Of a stretch of 64,000 bases of DNA, positions 8,616 to 17,367 are shown piece by piece (the first letter of the stretch is position 1; the number at the start of each line of letters is the position of its first letter). A program made the position numbers and the translations under genes. The stretch comes from Saccharothrix deserti. GTDB taxonomy: Bacteria > Actinomycetota > Actinomycetes > Mycobacteriales > Pseudonocardiaceae. The DNA lies in contig NZ_VKAB01000039.1 in NCBI RefSeq assembly GCF_009769385.1, positions 23,391-87,390 on the forward strand. The letters are read 5' to 3'. Under the pieces are notes generated by a model, which was given only the letters and a program-made list of their open reading frames with translations, ran no database searches and was not told the origin of the DNA.

Positions 8616-9376
8616 CCGAGCGCGTCTTCCGGCTGAGCGAAGTCGAGTTCTTCCTGCTCTGGCAGGCGGTCCACCGCGAGGCCCACCCCGTTCCGCTGGG
8701 CACCAGGCACTTCGGGCACACGCAGGCGGAGCGGGCCAGGCTGATCGAGACCGCGTCACGCGACCTGGCGGGACGCGGCCTCGGCACCGTGCAGCGGCCG
8801 GACGAGGAGCTGTACGGGCTGCTGCGCGGCCTGGCCGAGTTCGAGATCGGCCTGGAGGTCTTCTTCACCCTGCGCGGCGAACAGGCGCGCGGCCTGGCCA
8901 CCGCCGCGTGGCACGGCGCGTTCGCCGGACGGCTCGGCAACCAGGTGCAGGTCACCGGGTTCCGGCCGACCGCGCTGGCCGCCACCACGGTCAACACCCT
9001 GCCGCCCGCGCCGCCCGGCAGCGGCCGGTCGGTGAACGTGCGCTGGGACGACTACCTGGCCGCGGGCAAGGCGGGGGAGAACGACGGCACCGAGGGGTTC
9101 CTCGACGCGCTGCGCGACGTCGGCCTGCGCGAGCCGGAGGCCAACACCCTGATGCGCGCCCTGACCACGCGCAACGGCGGCGGCCAGGTCGGCGTGATCG
9201 CCCGCAACCGGGCCGGGTACCTGCACCCGACCGGCGCCGTCGTGTCGTGGCTGGACACCGCCGAGGGCCGGTACCTGGTGCGGCGGGACGACGGGTGGCT
9301 CGTCGTCGCGCCGACGGACGCGCAGCGGCTGATCTCCGCGGTCGAGGGACTGGTGGCGGGCGCCGGCCGGAACTGA
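8612..9376 (+). CDS. EspG-like ESX secretion chaperone
   Basis: This 254-aa protein fits the EspG family of Actinobacteria: MTERVFRLSEVEFFLLWQAV at the start, GLAEFEIGLEVFFTL, then the central and C-terminal strands with GQVGVIARNRAGYLHPTG and VVSWLDTAEGRYLV. EspG binds the tip of PPE proteins in the cytosol and delivers them to the ESX machine. The GTG start at 8612 overlaps the PPE-like stop (GTGA), which indicates translational coupling and supports a chaperone-client pair. Confidence 0.8.
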   Translation: MTERVFRLSEVEFFLLWQAVHREAHPVPLGTRHFGHTQAERARLIETASRDLAGRGLGTVQRPDEELYGLLRGLAEFEIGLEVFFTLRGEQARGLATAAWHGAFAGRLGNQVQVTGFRPTALAATTVNTLPPAPPGSGRSVNVRWDDYLAAGKAGENDGTEGFLDALRDVGLREPEANTLMRALTTRNGGGQVGVIARNRAGYLHPTGAVVSWLDTAEGRYLVRRDDGWLVVAPTDAQRLISAVEGLVAGAGRN

Positions 9377-9435
9377 CCGGATGTGTGGGTCGTGACTGTG
9401 GTTCCGGGCCGTCCGATCGGCTAGGAACTTCAGGT

Positions 9436-11433
9436 ATGACCGAGATGCGTGCCGGCACCGCCGCCGGCGAGGCGGAACTCCTGTGGCGCCCGGCCCCCGA
9501 TCGGGTCCAGGACAGCCGGATGACCGCGTTCCGCTCCTGGCTCGCCTCGTCGAAGGGCCTGGACTTCCCCGACTACCGGTCGCTGTGGGAGTGGTCCACC
9601 TCCGACCTGGAGGGGTTCTGGGGCGCGATCGCGGAGTTCTTCGAGGTGGTGTTCCACAGCGCTCCCACGCGCGTGCTGGAGGCTCCCGTGATGCCCGGGG
9701 CGTCCTGGTTCCCCGGTGCCACCCTGAACTACGCCGAGCACGCCCTGCGGGGCCGGGAAACCGACTTGGCGGTCGTGTTCCACCGTGAGGACGGGCTGTC
9801 GTCGCAGCTCACGTACGGCGAGTTGCGCCGGCGGGTGGCCGCGGTGCGAGCCGGGTTCGTCGCTTTGGGGGTGCGTCCCGGTGACCGGGTGGTGGCTTTG
9901 GTGCCGAACTCGCCCGAGGCGCTGATCGCGTTCCTGGCGGCGGCGTCGCTCGGCGCGACCTGGTCGTCGTGCTCGCCGGACTTCGGGGCGAGGGCGATCG
10001 CGGACCGGTTCACCCAGATCACGCCGACGGTGCTCGTGACCGTCGACGGGTACCGGTACAACGGGCGGGCGTTCGACGTCCGGCCGACCGTGGAGAAGCT
10101 GCGGGGGGAGATCCCGTCCCTGCGGGCGACGGTGATGATCGACTACGTCGGCGGCACCCCGTTGCCAGGCGTGGTGACCTGGGATTCCCTCCTGTCCGAC
10201 CACGACGGCGCGGCCCTGGCCTTCGAGCCGGTGCCGTTCGACCACCCGTTGTGGGTGTTGTACTCGTCGGGGACCACGGGGCTGCCCAAGGGCATCGTCC
10301 AGGGCCACGGCGGGATCGTCCTGGAACACCTGAAGATGCTCGCGCTGCACAGCGACCTGGGGCCTGGCGACCGCTTCTTCTGGTTCACCACCACCGGCTG
10401 GATGATGTGGAACTTCCTCGTCTCCGGCCTGCTGGTCGGGACGACGATCGTGCTGTTCGACGGCAGCCCCGCGCACCCCGACCTGAACGTCCTCTGGCAC
10501 CTCGCCGAACAGCACCGCGTGACGTACTTCGGCACGTCGGCGCCGTACATCCAGTCGTGCCTGAAGGAAGACCTCCACCCGGCCACTCGCTACGACCTGA
10601 CGGCCCTGCGCGTGGTCGGCTCCACAGGTGCCCCCCTGACCCCCGAAGGCTTCCGCTGGATCGCGTCCGCCGTCGGTCAGGACATCCAGATCGCCTCGGT
10701 CTCCGGTGGCACCGACCTGTGCACCGCCTTCGTGGCCGCGGCCCCCGACCTACCCGTCTGGCTGGGCGAACTCTCGTGCCGTGCGCTGGGAGCGGCCGTC
10801 GAGTCCTACTCCGAGTCCGGCACTCCGGTGATCGAGGAGGTGGGCGAGTTGGTGATCACCAAGCCCATGCCGTCGATGCCGGTGTTCTTCTGGAGTGACG
10901 AGGACGGCTCGAAACTCCACGAGGCGTACTTCTCGACGTTCGAGGGAGTCTGGCGGCACGGCGATTGGATCAAGATCACACGGCGGGGTTCGGCGATCAT
11001 CTACGGCCGAAGCGACTCCACCCTCAACCGAGGCGGAGTGCGCATGGGCACCAGCGAGTTCTACCGGGTGGTCGAAGGCATGCCCGGCGTAGCCGACTCA
11101 CTGGTGATCGACACCTCAGGCGCAGGCCAGACCGACGGCGAACTCCTGTGCTTCCTGGTCCTGGAGCCAGGCACAACCCTGGCAACCGTCGAGCCCCTCC
11201 TACGAGCCGAACTCCGCACCAACCTCTCCCCACGACACGTGCCGAACAGGTTCGTTGCAGTGGACGAGATCCCAAGGACCCTCAACGGCAAGAAGTGCGA
11301 GGTCCCCGTGAAGAAGATCCTCGCCGGCACCCCACCCGAGCGCGCGGTCAGCCTGGACGCCCTGCGCAACCCGGCGTCACTGCGCCCATTCATCGACTTG
11401 GCAGGAGACCTACCTCACTCCACCGTCCCCTGA
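9436..11433 (+). CDS. acetoacetate--CoA ligase
   Basis: This 665-aa ANL-superfamily enzyme matches acetoacetyl-CoA synthetase. The N-terminal ACS-type region contains SLWEWSTSDLEGFWGAI. The adenylation core has the P-loop-like YSSGTTGLPKGIVQGHGG and TTTGWMMWN. The C-terminal domain has HGDWIKITRRGSAIIYGRSD and the catalytic Lys region PRTLNGKKCEVPVKK. It activates acetoacetate with ATP and CoA in ketone-body use or precursor supply. An ATG at 9436 is chosen over the longer open frame. The length agrees with the family (~650). Confidence 0.9.
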   Translation: MTEMRAGTAAGEAELLWRPAPDRVQDSRMTAFRSWLASSKGLDFPDYRSLWEWSTSDLEGFWGAIAEFFEVVFHSAPTRVLEAPVMPGASWFPGATLNYAEHALRGRETDLAVVFHREDGLSSQLTYGELRRRVAAVRAGFVALGVRPGDRVVALVPNSPEALIAFLAAASLGATWSSCSPDFGARAIADRFTQITPTVLVTVDGYRYNGRAFDVRPTVEKLRGEIPSLRATVMIDYVGGTPLPGVVTWDSLLSDHDGAALAFEPVPFDHPLWVLYSSGTTGLPKGIVQGHGGIVLEHLKMLALHSDLGPGDRFFWFTTTGWMMWNFLVSGLLVGTTIVLFDGSPAHPDLNVLWHLAEQHRVTYFGTSAPYIQSCLKEDLHPATRYDLTALRVVGSTGAPLTPEGFRWIASAVGQDIQIASVSGGTDLCTAFVAAAPDLPVWLGELSCRALGAAVESYSESGTPVIEEVGELVITKPMPSMPVFFWSDEDGSKLHEAYFSTFEGVWRHGDWIKITRRGSAIIYGRSDSTLNRGGVRMGTSEFYRVVEGMPGVADSLVIDTSGAGQTDGELLCFLVLEPGTTLATVEPLLRAELRTNLSPRHVPNRFVAVDEIPRTLNGKKCEVPVKKILAGTPPERAVSLDALRNPASLRPFIDLAGDLPHSTVP

Positions 11434-11443
11434 CCCCCTCGCG

Positions 11444-11499
11444 AACGCCCCCCGCACCCCCTCTGACCAGGGTAGACACCGTAAGGAGGGGGGCGTTTT
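11444..11499 (+). terminator. terminator after acetoacetyl-CoA synthetase
   Basis: AACGCCCCCC (11444-11453) pairs with GGGGGGCGTT (11488-11497), followed by TT. It lies 10 bases after the stop codon. Confidence 0.6.
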
Positions 11500-11550
11500 G
11501 CTTGGGTGCCGGTGGCATGTGTAATCTATGCGTCGTAGCCGAGGGCTCCG

Positions 11551-11640
11551 GGAGGCTTCGCCTAGTCTGGTCTATGGCGCCGCACTGCTAATGCGGTTTG
11601 GGTTTATCGCCCATCCCGGGTTCAAATCCCGGAGCCTCCG
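11551..11640 (+). tRNA. tRNA-Ser (anticodon GCT)
   Basis: The acceptor stem GGAGGCT pairs with AGCCTCC. The anticodon stem-loop CCGCA-CTGCTAA-TGCGG gives anticodon GCT. A long variable arm and the T arm CCGGG-TTCAAAT-CCCGG complete a 90-nt class II tRNA. It reads AGC/AGT codons. Confidence 0.95.
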
Positions 11641-11679
11641 CAACACCCGGCTTCGGCTGGGTGACAACTGAAGAACGAT

Positions 11680-11752
11680 GCGCTCGTAGCTCAACGGATA
11701 GAGCATCTGACTACGGATCAGAAGGTTGCAGGTTCGAATCCTGCCGAGCGCA
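11680..11752 (+). tRNA. tRNA-Arg (anticodon ACG)
   Basis: The acceptor GCGCTCG pairs with CGAGCGC. The anticodon stem-loop TCTGA-CTACGGA-TCAGA gives anticodon ACG, whose A34 is the substrate of TadA (a tadA gene lies at 56904). The T arm is GCAGG-TTCGAAT-CCTGC. The gene is complete and is the integration target of the two elements that follow. Its last 41 bases are repeated at 26877 and 36305. Confidence 0.96.
11711..11751. repeat. attachment site 1 inside tRNA-Arg (left end of element 1)
   Basis: The 41-bp core, from the anticodon loop CTACGG to the acceptor end GAGCGC, is identical at 11711-11751, 26877-26917 and 36305-36345. Here it is part of the complete tRNA gene. Confidence 0.92.
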
Positions 11753-11768
11753 CTAGAGTAAGTCCAGG

Positions 11769-11809
11769 TCAGGGCCTTGTTTCGGTTAACGGAACGGGGT
11801 CCTGATTTG
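11769..11809 (+). terminator. tRNA-Arg terminator supplied by element 1
   Basis: A 15-bp stem with several G-T pairs (11769-11783 with 11791-11805) is followed by TTTGTT, 17 bases after the tRNA. Different hairpins follow the other two copies of the tRNA end (26926 and 36355), so each element seems to bring its own terminator. Confidence 0.6.
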
Positions 11810-11861
11810 TTGTGTGGAGGGCTGCTGTCTCACATCTTCACACGAACGCTCGTACTGCTGC

Positions 11862-13076
11862 TCAGCCGTAGAGCTTGCCTAGCGTCTCGGTCCCGCTCTG
11901 GAGATCCTCGTCACTAGCGTGGACGTAGGTCGAGTACGTGAAGGCCGTGTCGTAGTGCCCGGCCCACTTGCTGACGATCGAGATCGGCACCCCGGCTTTC
12001 TCCATCAGGCTGAGCGCCGTGTGCCGTCCCTCGTGCAGCACGATCCGCTTCACCCCGGCCCGCTTCGACAGGCGGCCGAACTCGTCCGAGTACCACTCGG
12101 GGTGCACCGGCTCGCCAGCCTCGTCCACAGCCACGTAGCCGCTCTGCCGGTAGCCCTCGCCGACCGCCAGCTTCTCCTCGGCCTGCTTGACCTTGAGAGT
12201 GTGCAGAGCTGATGCCGCCGCGACGTCGAGCGGGAGCTTGCGGAACCCGTTCTCCGACTTGGGCGGGACGATCAGCACCTTGCCCTCGACCAGCACCCTC
12301 GCCTGCTGAACCTGCACGGTCGCCGTGCCCTCGGCGTAGCAGTCCACGCACCACTTCAGCTCGTGTCGTTCGCACGCCTTGGCGAACTCACCGAAGTCGA
12401 CGTCTTCGTCCCACCGCAGCCCGAGCACCTCACCGCGACGCAACCCGTACAGCGTCAGCCGCCAGGCCGCGTGCAGCCGATCCTCCTTGGCCTTGAGGAT
12501 GAACAGCCGCACCTCGTTCTTCGACCAAGTGTCGGGCTTCGCCGGCTTGTACTTCGGCGGCTTCACCAGCTTGGCGACGTTGCGCGCCACCAGCCCCTCC
12601 AGCGTCGCCATCTCGAACGCGGCCGTGAGCCTGCCCAACGTCAACCGCACACTGCGTGGCCCCAGCCCCGTCCCCGGCTTGCCACCTCGCCGTCTCCCGG
12701 CTGTCTCCATCCAGGTGACCATCCGCTCGATGTCGGCCTTGGTGACCCGCTGGATCGGCGTGGCACCGAGCTGCTCGCGCACGGGCCGGAGCGCGTCCCG
12801 GTAGCTGCGGTTGCTGGACGCCCGGAGGTTCCGCGTAGCGCCCTCCAACCACCCATCGAGGTACTCGCCGACCGTTGTGTTGCTAGGCCGGATGTAAGTG
12901 CCCTCGTTGACCTTGTGGCGCGTCTTGTCGTACTCGGCGCGGGCCTCGCGTTTGGTGTCGAACGTGAAGGTCTTCTGCTGCCGCTTGCCCGTCGCCGGGT
13001 CGCGGCCGATGTCCACAACGAACCGGTATCTCACCGTCCCGTCCTTCAACGTGATCTTCTTGATCGGGTCGCTCAC
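11862..13076 (-). CDS. tyrosine integrase of element 1
   Basis: This 404-aa site-specific recombinase has an N-terminal arm-binding part with DGTVRYRFVVDIGRD, a SAM-like core-binding domain at about residues 65-160, and a catalytic domain. All catalytic residues are visible: R213 in GLRRGE, H348 and R351 in HEGRH, H374 in AGHYD and the nucleophile Y384 in YSTYVH. It should integrate the element at the adjacent tRNA-Arg. It overlaps the upstream XRE gene by 4 bases (GTGA), which links integration to that regulator. Confidence 0.92.
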   Translation of the reverse strand: MSDPIKKITLKDGTVRYRFVVDIGRDPATGKRQQKTFTFDTKREARAEYDKTRHKVNEGTYIRPSNTTVGEYLDGWLEGATRNLRASSNRSYRDALRPVREQLGATPIQRVTKADIERMVTWMETAGRRRGGKPGTGLGPRSVRLTLGRLTAAFEMATLEGLVARNVAKLVKPPKYKPAKPDTWSKNEVRLFILKAKEDRLHAAWRLTLYGLRRGEVLGLRWDEDVDFGEFAKACERHELKWCVDCYAEGTATVQVQQARVLVEGKVLIVPPKSENGFRKLPLDVAAASALHTLKVKQAEEKLAVGEGYRQSGYVAVDEAGEPVHPEWYSDEFGRLSKRAGVKRIVLHEGRHTALSLMEKAGVPISIVSKWAGHYDTAFTYSTYVHASDEDLQSGTETLGKLYG

Positions 13077-13750
13077 TCGTCCTCCTGGTGCTCCTCTATC
13101 GGTTCCACGATCAGCCCACGCCGATCAAGCTCGGCCTGGACCTGCTGTGACAGCAGCCGGGTGATGTGCCCGCGGTGGGCTTGGCGCTCGTTGATGTCGA
13201 GGTCGCCAAGGTCGGCCAGCTGGGCGTCCCGCTCGTCGGTGAGCGTCCGTCCCCAGAGCTTCTGGGCGACGTCGACTACCGCCTTGGGCGAGACCCCAAG
13301 TCGCTGGGCCAGGGTGTTGTCAGCCTCGGTCCCCTGAACCTTGGCCGCGAACCACGCCTCACCCTTGGCCCGGATCGCCGACAGCCCGAACAGCTCGTCC
13401 CGGCGCGTCTTCGGATCCCACTCCTCCGACCGGCCACCGCTCGCGATCCCTCGGATGAAGTCCCGGATCAGCGGCCTGCTCAGGGTGAAGTGCTCGGCGA
13501 CAGCCACCGGCCCATCACCCTCGAACAGCTCGGACAGCTCCACGTTGAACGTGTGAGCGATCAACAGCACGTCAGCGAAGTTCGGGTTAGGCCGCTCGCC
13601 AGCCTCCAACGCCGCGATCTTGCTGCGGCTGAACGGGATACCCCGCCGCGAGAACAACCGAGCCGTCTCGTGCTGGGTGAGCCGCGCCAACTTCCGCAGG
13701 CGCTCCAGGTTCTCCCCGACGACGGCACCGACCGACTGCGGCTCTGTCAC
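13073..13750 (-). CDS. XRE-type regulator upstream of the integrase
   Basis: This 225-aa protein has an N-terminal helix-turn-helix (NLERLRKLARLTQHETARLF, then FSRSKIAALEAGERPNPNFAD). A C-terminal part carries a second HTH-like stretch (TLAQRLGVSPKAVVDVAQKL). A GTG at 13750 starts the conserved part, but its Shine-Dalgarno (GGCGAGG) sits very close, so the start is uncertain. It is cotranscribed with int and divergent from the excisionase-like gene. It probably controls integration and excision. Confidence 0.75.
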   Translation of the reverse strand: MTEPQSVGAVVGENLERLRKLARLTQHETARLFSRRGIPFSRSKIAALEAGERPNPNFADVLLIAHTFNVELSELFEGDGPVAVAEHFTLSRPLIRDFIRGIASGGRSEEWDPKTRRDELFGLSAIRAKGEAWFAAKVQGTEADNTLAQRLGVSPKAVVDVAQKLWGRTLTDERDAQLADLGDLDINERQAHRGHITRLLSQQVQAELDRRGLIVEPIEEHQEDE

Positions 13751-13831
13751 CTCGCCGAGTATGCCAGCTCGTCGGTTCGCTTGACAGACAGATGAAGGTC
13801 GACGCACACTCGAATGGAGTAATGGCGGTTC

Positions 13832-13850
13832 AACGATCGGGGGGATCGTT
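13832..13850. promoter_or_regulatory. inverted repeat between regulator and excisionase
   Basis: AACGATC and GATCGTT flank GGGGG just before the ATG of the excisionase-like gene. This is a likely operator in the divergent control region, possibly for the XRE protein. Confidence 0.45.
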
Positions 13851-13852
13851 CG

Positions 13853-14080
13853 ATGACCAGGCAAAACAACGACACATGGCGCCCGACGCTCGATGAGGTC
13901 AGGCGCTGGCCCGCGACAGTGAACGTGGCGAAGGCGGCGAGCGCGTTCGGCATCTCACGCAGTCACGCCTACGAACTGATCACCACCGGTGACTTCCCAG
14001 CCAGGGTGATCAGGTTGCGCCGTAGCTATCGCGTAGTAACGGCATCGATCATCCGCAAGCTGTCGGACGACGCAGCCTAG
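13853..14080 (+). CDS. excisionase-like HTH protein
   Basis: This 75-aa basic protein has a MerR/AlpA-type winged helix: TVNVAKAASAFGISRSHAYE, then LITTGDFPARVIRLRRSYRV. Small proteins of this type next to actinobacterial integrases act as recombination directionality factors (Xis). Element 2 has a decayed homologue at 29342. The ATG follows a GGGGGG run. Confidence 0.75.
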   Translation: MTRQNNDTWRPTLDEVRRWPATVNVAKAASAFGISRSHAYELITTGDFPARVIRLRRSYRVVTASIIRKLSDDAA

Positions 14081-14151
14081 GGACCAATAGCTGTGGCGTA
14101 GCCAGGCGTTGTCGGCGGACGCCCCGCCGGAACGGGCACACAATTGTCAGC

Positions 14152-15099
14152 TCAGCTTCGGTGCATGGCCCAGTGCTTCGCGATCCAGCCCTCTTGGCGC
14201 GTGGTGAGTTCTACGTGCAGCTTCTCGCCTTGGAGCTGGCGGTACTCGGGGTAGCAGCCGATGGCCTCGGAGACGTCGATGGTGTGGTCCTGCGGATCCA
14301 CGGCGAGATGGCCGAGGTCGAAAAGGCGGTGCACGTCGCGCCGAAGCAGGAGACCGCCCTGGTCGTGATGCCGACCGTCGGCGGCGAAGCTGTTCAAGTG
14401 GGCTGCTTCGAGCGCGGCGTGCGGGGTGGGGCCGGTGAACGCACACTTGTCGCCGTATTCCTTCAGCAGGTGGCTGCGGAAGGCGCCCTGCCCTCGCCGT
14501 ACGCGCACGACCGCCGTGGTGTGACCGCCCCTCAGCGTGGTTGCCAAAGCGGCCTCGACCGGTGACAGGGACGGTCGGCCCGGTGCCGCCCGCACGGCCT
14601 CCTGGAACCTCGCGTAGTCGAGTTGGCGGATGCTGAGCTGCGACTTCGGCCGCGTGCACAGCCCGCGCAACCGATCACTGGTCAGCTCCCCGGTGAGATC
14701 CACCCAGGCGACCTCGTGGTGTGACCGGTAGGTGGTGACGTCTTTTCGGATGGTGACCACCTCCGCCACCTCGAACGTACCGGTGCACTTGGTGCACCGG
14801 TACGGAGGTTTCGCGGTCTTGCGCAGCTCGATGGTGGCCCTGCCGCAGTACGGACAGCGGTGGAAGGCCTTGTCCTCCTCGCCGACGACGATCTTCTCGA
14901 TCACCGAGGCACCCAGCAGGACCTTCTTGTTCCACAGGACGATCACGTCGCCCGCCTGCGGTAGCTGGTGGTTCAGGACCGAACTGTCCCAGCTGTAGTG
15001 GGCCGCCGGCGCGTCGTCGTAACCGTCGTTGCTGCGGCGCGGCCGGTCGTCCCCGACGGCGAGCATCAGCCACGCGCCCCGCTGTTCGTCCGTCTGCAC
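14152..15099 (-). CDS. HNH endonuclease with reader-like N-terminal domain
   Basis: This 315-aa protein has three parts. The N-terminal ~80 residues (YSWDSSVLNHQLPQAGDVIV, then VLLGASVIEKIVVGEED) look like a PUA/EVE-type fold. A zinc ribbon follows (CPYCG and CTKC). The C-terminal HNH domain contains YGDKCAFTGP, LEAAHLNSF and LLLRRDVHRLFDLGHLAVDP. Such a layout is found in modification-dependent (type IV) restriction enzymes; that role is an inference. A GTG at 15099 is chosen for its GGGGGAAG site; a GTG at 15111 is also possible. Confidence 0.7.
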   Translation of the reverse strand: MQTDEQRGAWLMLAVGDDRPRRSNDGYDDAPAAHYSWDSSVLNHQLPQAGDVIVLWNKKVLLGASVIEKIVVGEEDKAFHRCPYCGRATIELRKTAKPPYRCTKCTGTFEVAEVVTIRKDVTTYRSHHEVAWVDLTGELTSDRLRGLCTRPKSQLSIRQLDYARFQEAVRAAPGRPSLSPVEAALATTLRGGHTTAVVRVRRGQGAFRSHLLKEYGDKCAFTGPTPHAALEAAHLNSFAADGRHHDQGGLLLRRDVHRLFDLGHLAVDPQDHTIDVSEAIGCYPEYRQLQGEKLHVELTTRQEGWIAKHWAMHRS

Positions 15100-15169
15100 G
15101 TCTTCCCCCACGATGATGGAACTGTTTCGCGAAGGTCATCGCCACACACTCGTGTTGCGTTAGGCCGGT

Positions 15170-16156
15170 CTAGGACTTCGTCGGTGGCGGGGAGTCCCAG
15201 ACATTCACCCTGGTGTTGACCTTGAGTGGCTTATCAGCCGGTCCCTTGATGTGGGCTGGAACGATTCGCTCCTCGTGCTCACAGCCGCCGTCGGCATGGA
15301 GGCGGGAGTTGAGGCAGGTGTTGCGCCGGTAAGGGCGGACGGGCCAGCGGCTTGTCCACTGCGGGGCATCATGTCCTGCAGGCGCGATGGCTCGCTGGCG
15401 CGTGTGGACCCGGACGAGCCGGACGGCGCTGGAGTCCTCGATGTCGGCGCGCTGGTCACGCTTGCGGCCGTGGCGCGTGCGGGTGAGCTCTTCGAGCGCG
15501 GCGAGTCGGGCATTGCCGGTCTGCGCCATGAGCTGCCAGGAGGTGTAGACGACGTGCGCCCACTGCTCTGCGGTGTCGGGGCGTGGAAGCGGTAAGGGCT
15601 GACCGAACGGCAGCACCGACTCGGCGAGCGGCACGAGCTGCGGCGTCCAGTAGGTCAGCCACACGCCGTCGAAACCTGGGTGCAGCGGGACTGCGCCGCC
15701 CAGCGTGTTCAAGCTCCACGTGAGCAGACCCGAGCCGTCCTCCAAACCGAGATCTTGCGGCGTCCAGTGGGACCAGGACACCGCCACGACCTGCTCGCCA
15801 CCCCGGCCGCCGATCGGCTCGCAGAACACCATCAGCCCAGACTCGGCAGGCATTCGGCGTGCCATCACCGGCTCACGGGACGGCGTGGCAGCGGCTGCGA
15901 GTGCGAGCGTGCTCATGTCCTGGTCGACCCAGTAGAGCTGGGCCTCGCCTAAGCGCTGCTCTTCACGTCGCGCCATGAGCAACGCACCGGTCACCGTGCT
16001 TGCCCGCCGGATGCGCGGTGGACCGGTCAGCCGAGGCGTCAACGCGGCCTTGCCCTCATCCAGGCGGTGCACGATCTCGTGTCCCCACTTGGAGGTCATC
16101 ACGTGCTCGCGCATCCGCAAGCGCAGATCAGGCAGCTCAGTCGGACTGGTGATCAC
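15170..16156 (-). CDS. conserved actinobacterial hypothetical protein
   Basis: This 328-aa protein is of unknown function. The central part has alternating strands (GLMVFCEPIGGRGGEQVVAV, then VSWSHWTPQ). The end has RWPVRPYRRNTCLNSRLHAD and AHIKGPADKPLKVNTRVNVW, a tail I associate with many uncharacterised actinobacterial proteins encoded beside small XRE genes. The GTG start overlaps the stop of the upstream small HTH gene (GTGA). The pairing suggests regulator plus effector, as in toxin-antitoxin-like modules, but no catalytic motif is visible. Confidence 0.6.
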   Translation of the reverse strand: MITSPTELPDLRLRMREHVMTSKWGHEIVHRLDEGKAALTPRLTGPPRIRRASTVTGALLMARREEQRLGEAQLYWVDQDMSTLALAAAATPSREPVMARRMPAESGLMVFCEPIGGRGGEQVVAVSWSHWTPQDLGLEDGSGLLTWSLNTLGGAVPLHPGFDGVWLTYWTPQLVPLAESVLPFGQPLPLPRPDTAEQWAHVVYTSWQLMAQTGNARLAALEELTRTRHGRKRDQRADIEDSSAVRLVRVHTRQRAIAPAGHDAPQWTSRWPVRPYRRNTCLNSRLHADGGCEHEERIVPAHIKGPADKPLKVNTRVNVWDSPPPTKS

Positions 16157-16398
16157 GAGTCGGTCTTCCCCGGTTGCGGAAGATGGACGACCTCGAATAG
16201 GTCGTCGAACTGCTTGTTCAGCGCGCTCAACGCGCCGCCGATGAACGCCGGGCCGGGGTTCAGCTGTCCCTTGATCACACGGGTCACGGTGGAACGGTTG
16301 AGCTCCATCGCTTGTGTGAGCGCGTAGTCGGAGTGCATGCGTGCGGATCGCACAGCTTGGAGGAATGCCGTGGTGCGCAGCCTGACTGTGTATGACAT
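16153..16398 (-). CDS. small XRE-type HTH protein
   Basis: This 81-aa protein is a helix-turn-helix: HSDYALTQAMELNRSTVTRV, then IKGQLNPGPAFIGGALSALN. The ATG at 16398 is followed by MSYTVRLRTTAFLQA. It overlaps the following gene by 4 bases (GTGA), so both are made together. Confidence 0.7.
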   Translation of the reverse strand: MSYTVRLRTTAFLQAVRSARMHSDYALTQAMELNRSTVTRVIKGQLNPGPAFIGGALSALNKQFDDLFEVVHLPQPGKTDS

Positions 16399-16406
16399 CG
16401 GGTGCG

Positions 16407-17264
16407 TCAGCGGTTCTCGCGGTCGTAGGCATCGGCCCACCGGGCGAAGACCGCACGCGACTGCTCCGCGTTCAAGGCCAGCCGCTCCAACTGCCGCATC
16501 TTGGCCTTGTAGGTGAGGACGACATTCGGGGCATCGTGGAAGACGGTTGCGGTGTCCGTCTCCGCGTAGGCGACTGGATTGACCGGCGCCGTGAAGGTCA
16601 GCAGCGCGGCCGGACCCCGCAAGACCCCATGCGCGTGGGCCGTCATTGGGATCACCCGCAGGCTCATCCGTGCCCAGCCGCACATCAGGGTCAGGCGCAG
16701 CATCTGGTCCCGCATCACCTGGTGGTCGCCGACCACCAACCGCAGAGCGGCCTCGTGGACGAACAGGACCGTCTGCGGTCCACCTGGCCGACGCAGCACC
16801 TCCTGACGCGCTGCACGTGCCCCGACCACGGATTCGTTGCCACTCACCGCTCGTGCGTAGTCCTCCGTCTGCGCCAGGCTCGGGACCGTCAGCGGTTCGT
16901 ACACGGTCACGGCCCGCGCAGTCTGCTCATGCACGGACAGCGCTAGCAGCGAGTCGGGGGAGCCGTCGTGCAGCCGCAGGAAGCTGCCCGTGTCCGGCTC
17001 GTTGGCGATGGCCATGACGCGGTCGCGGGTCGGCTTGTCCGCGCCGCAACGCCCCAACAGCGTGCCGATCTCCCACGGGCTCGTGCCGCGGCTGCCGGTC
17101 TCCAACTTGCTGAGCTTGCCCAGCGACCACCCCAGCGCCTCGGACAGGAACGAAGACGACAACCGCGCCCGATGGCGGACGCGCCGCAGCTCCTCGCCCA
17201 GTTCCCTGCTGCGTGCCGTGCTCAGCCGAGCCGACGACTGCTTCTCCTCGGTCACGATCTCCAT
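16407..17264 (-). CDS. XRE regulator with DUF5753-type C-terminal domain
   Basis: This 285-aa protein has an N-terminal XRE HTH (LGEELRRVRHRARLSSSFLS, then KLSKLETGSRGTSPWEIGTL) and a C-terminal DUF5753-like domain (VYEPLTVPSLAQTEDYARAV; ARMSLRVIPMTAHAHGVLRG). This family is abundant in actinomycetes and is often paired with DUF397 proteins (Scr1-type modules). No DUF397 gene is seen here. GAAGGGAAGTC precedes the ATG. Confidence 0.85.
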   Translation of the reverse strand: MEIVTEEKQSSARLSTARSRELGEELRRVRHRARLSSSFLSEALGWSLGKLSKLETGSRGTSPWEIGTLLGRCGADKPTRDRVMAIANEPDTGSFLRLHDGSPDSLLALSVHEQTARAVTVYEPLTVPSLAQTEDYARAVSGNESVVGARAARQEVLRRPGGPQTVLFVHEAALRLVVGDHQVMRDQMLRLTLMCGWARMSLRVIPMTAHAHGVLRGPAALLTFTAPVNPVAYAETDTATVFHDAPNVVLTYKAKMRQLERLALNAEQSRAVFARWADAYDRENR

Positions 17265-17367
17265 GACTTCCCTTCGGCGCGCGAACGGATTGCCGAGTCA
17301 TGAGATCGTTTGAGGGCGCTCGCGCGGCAGATGACATTCGATGACATCGCGGAAAGGACGGCTCCGA

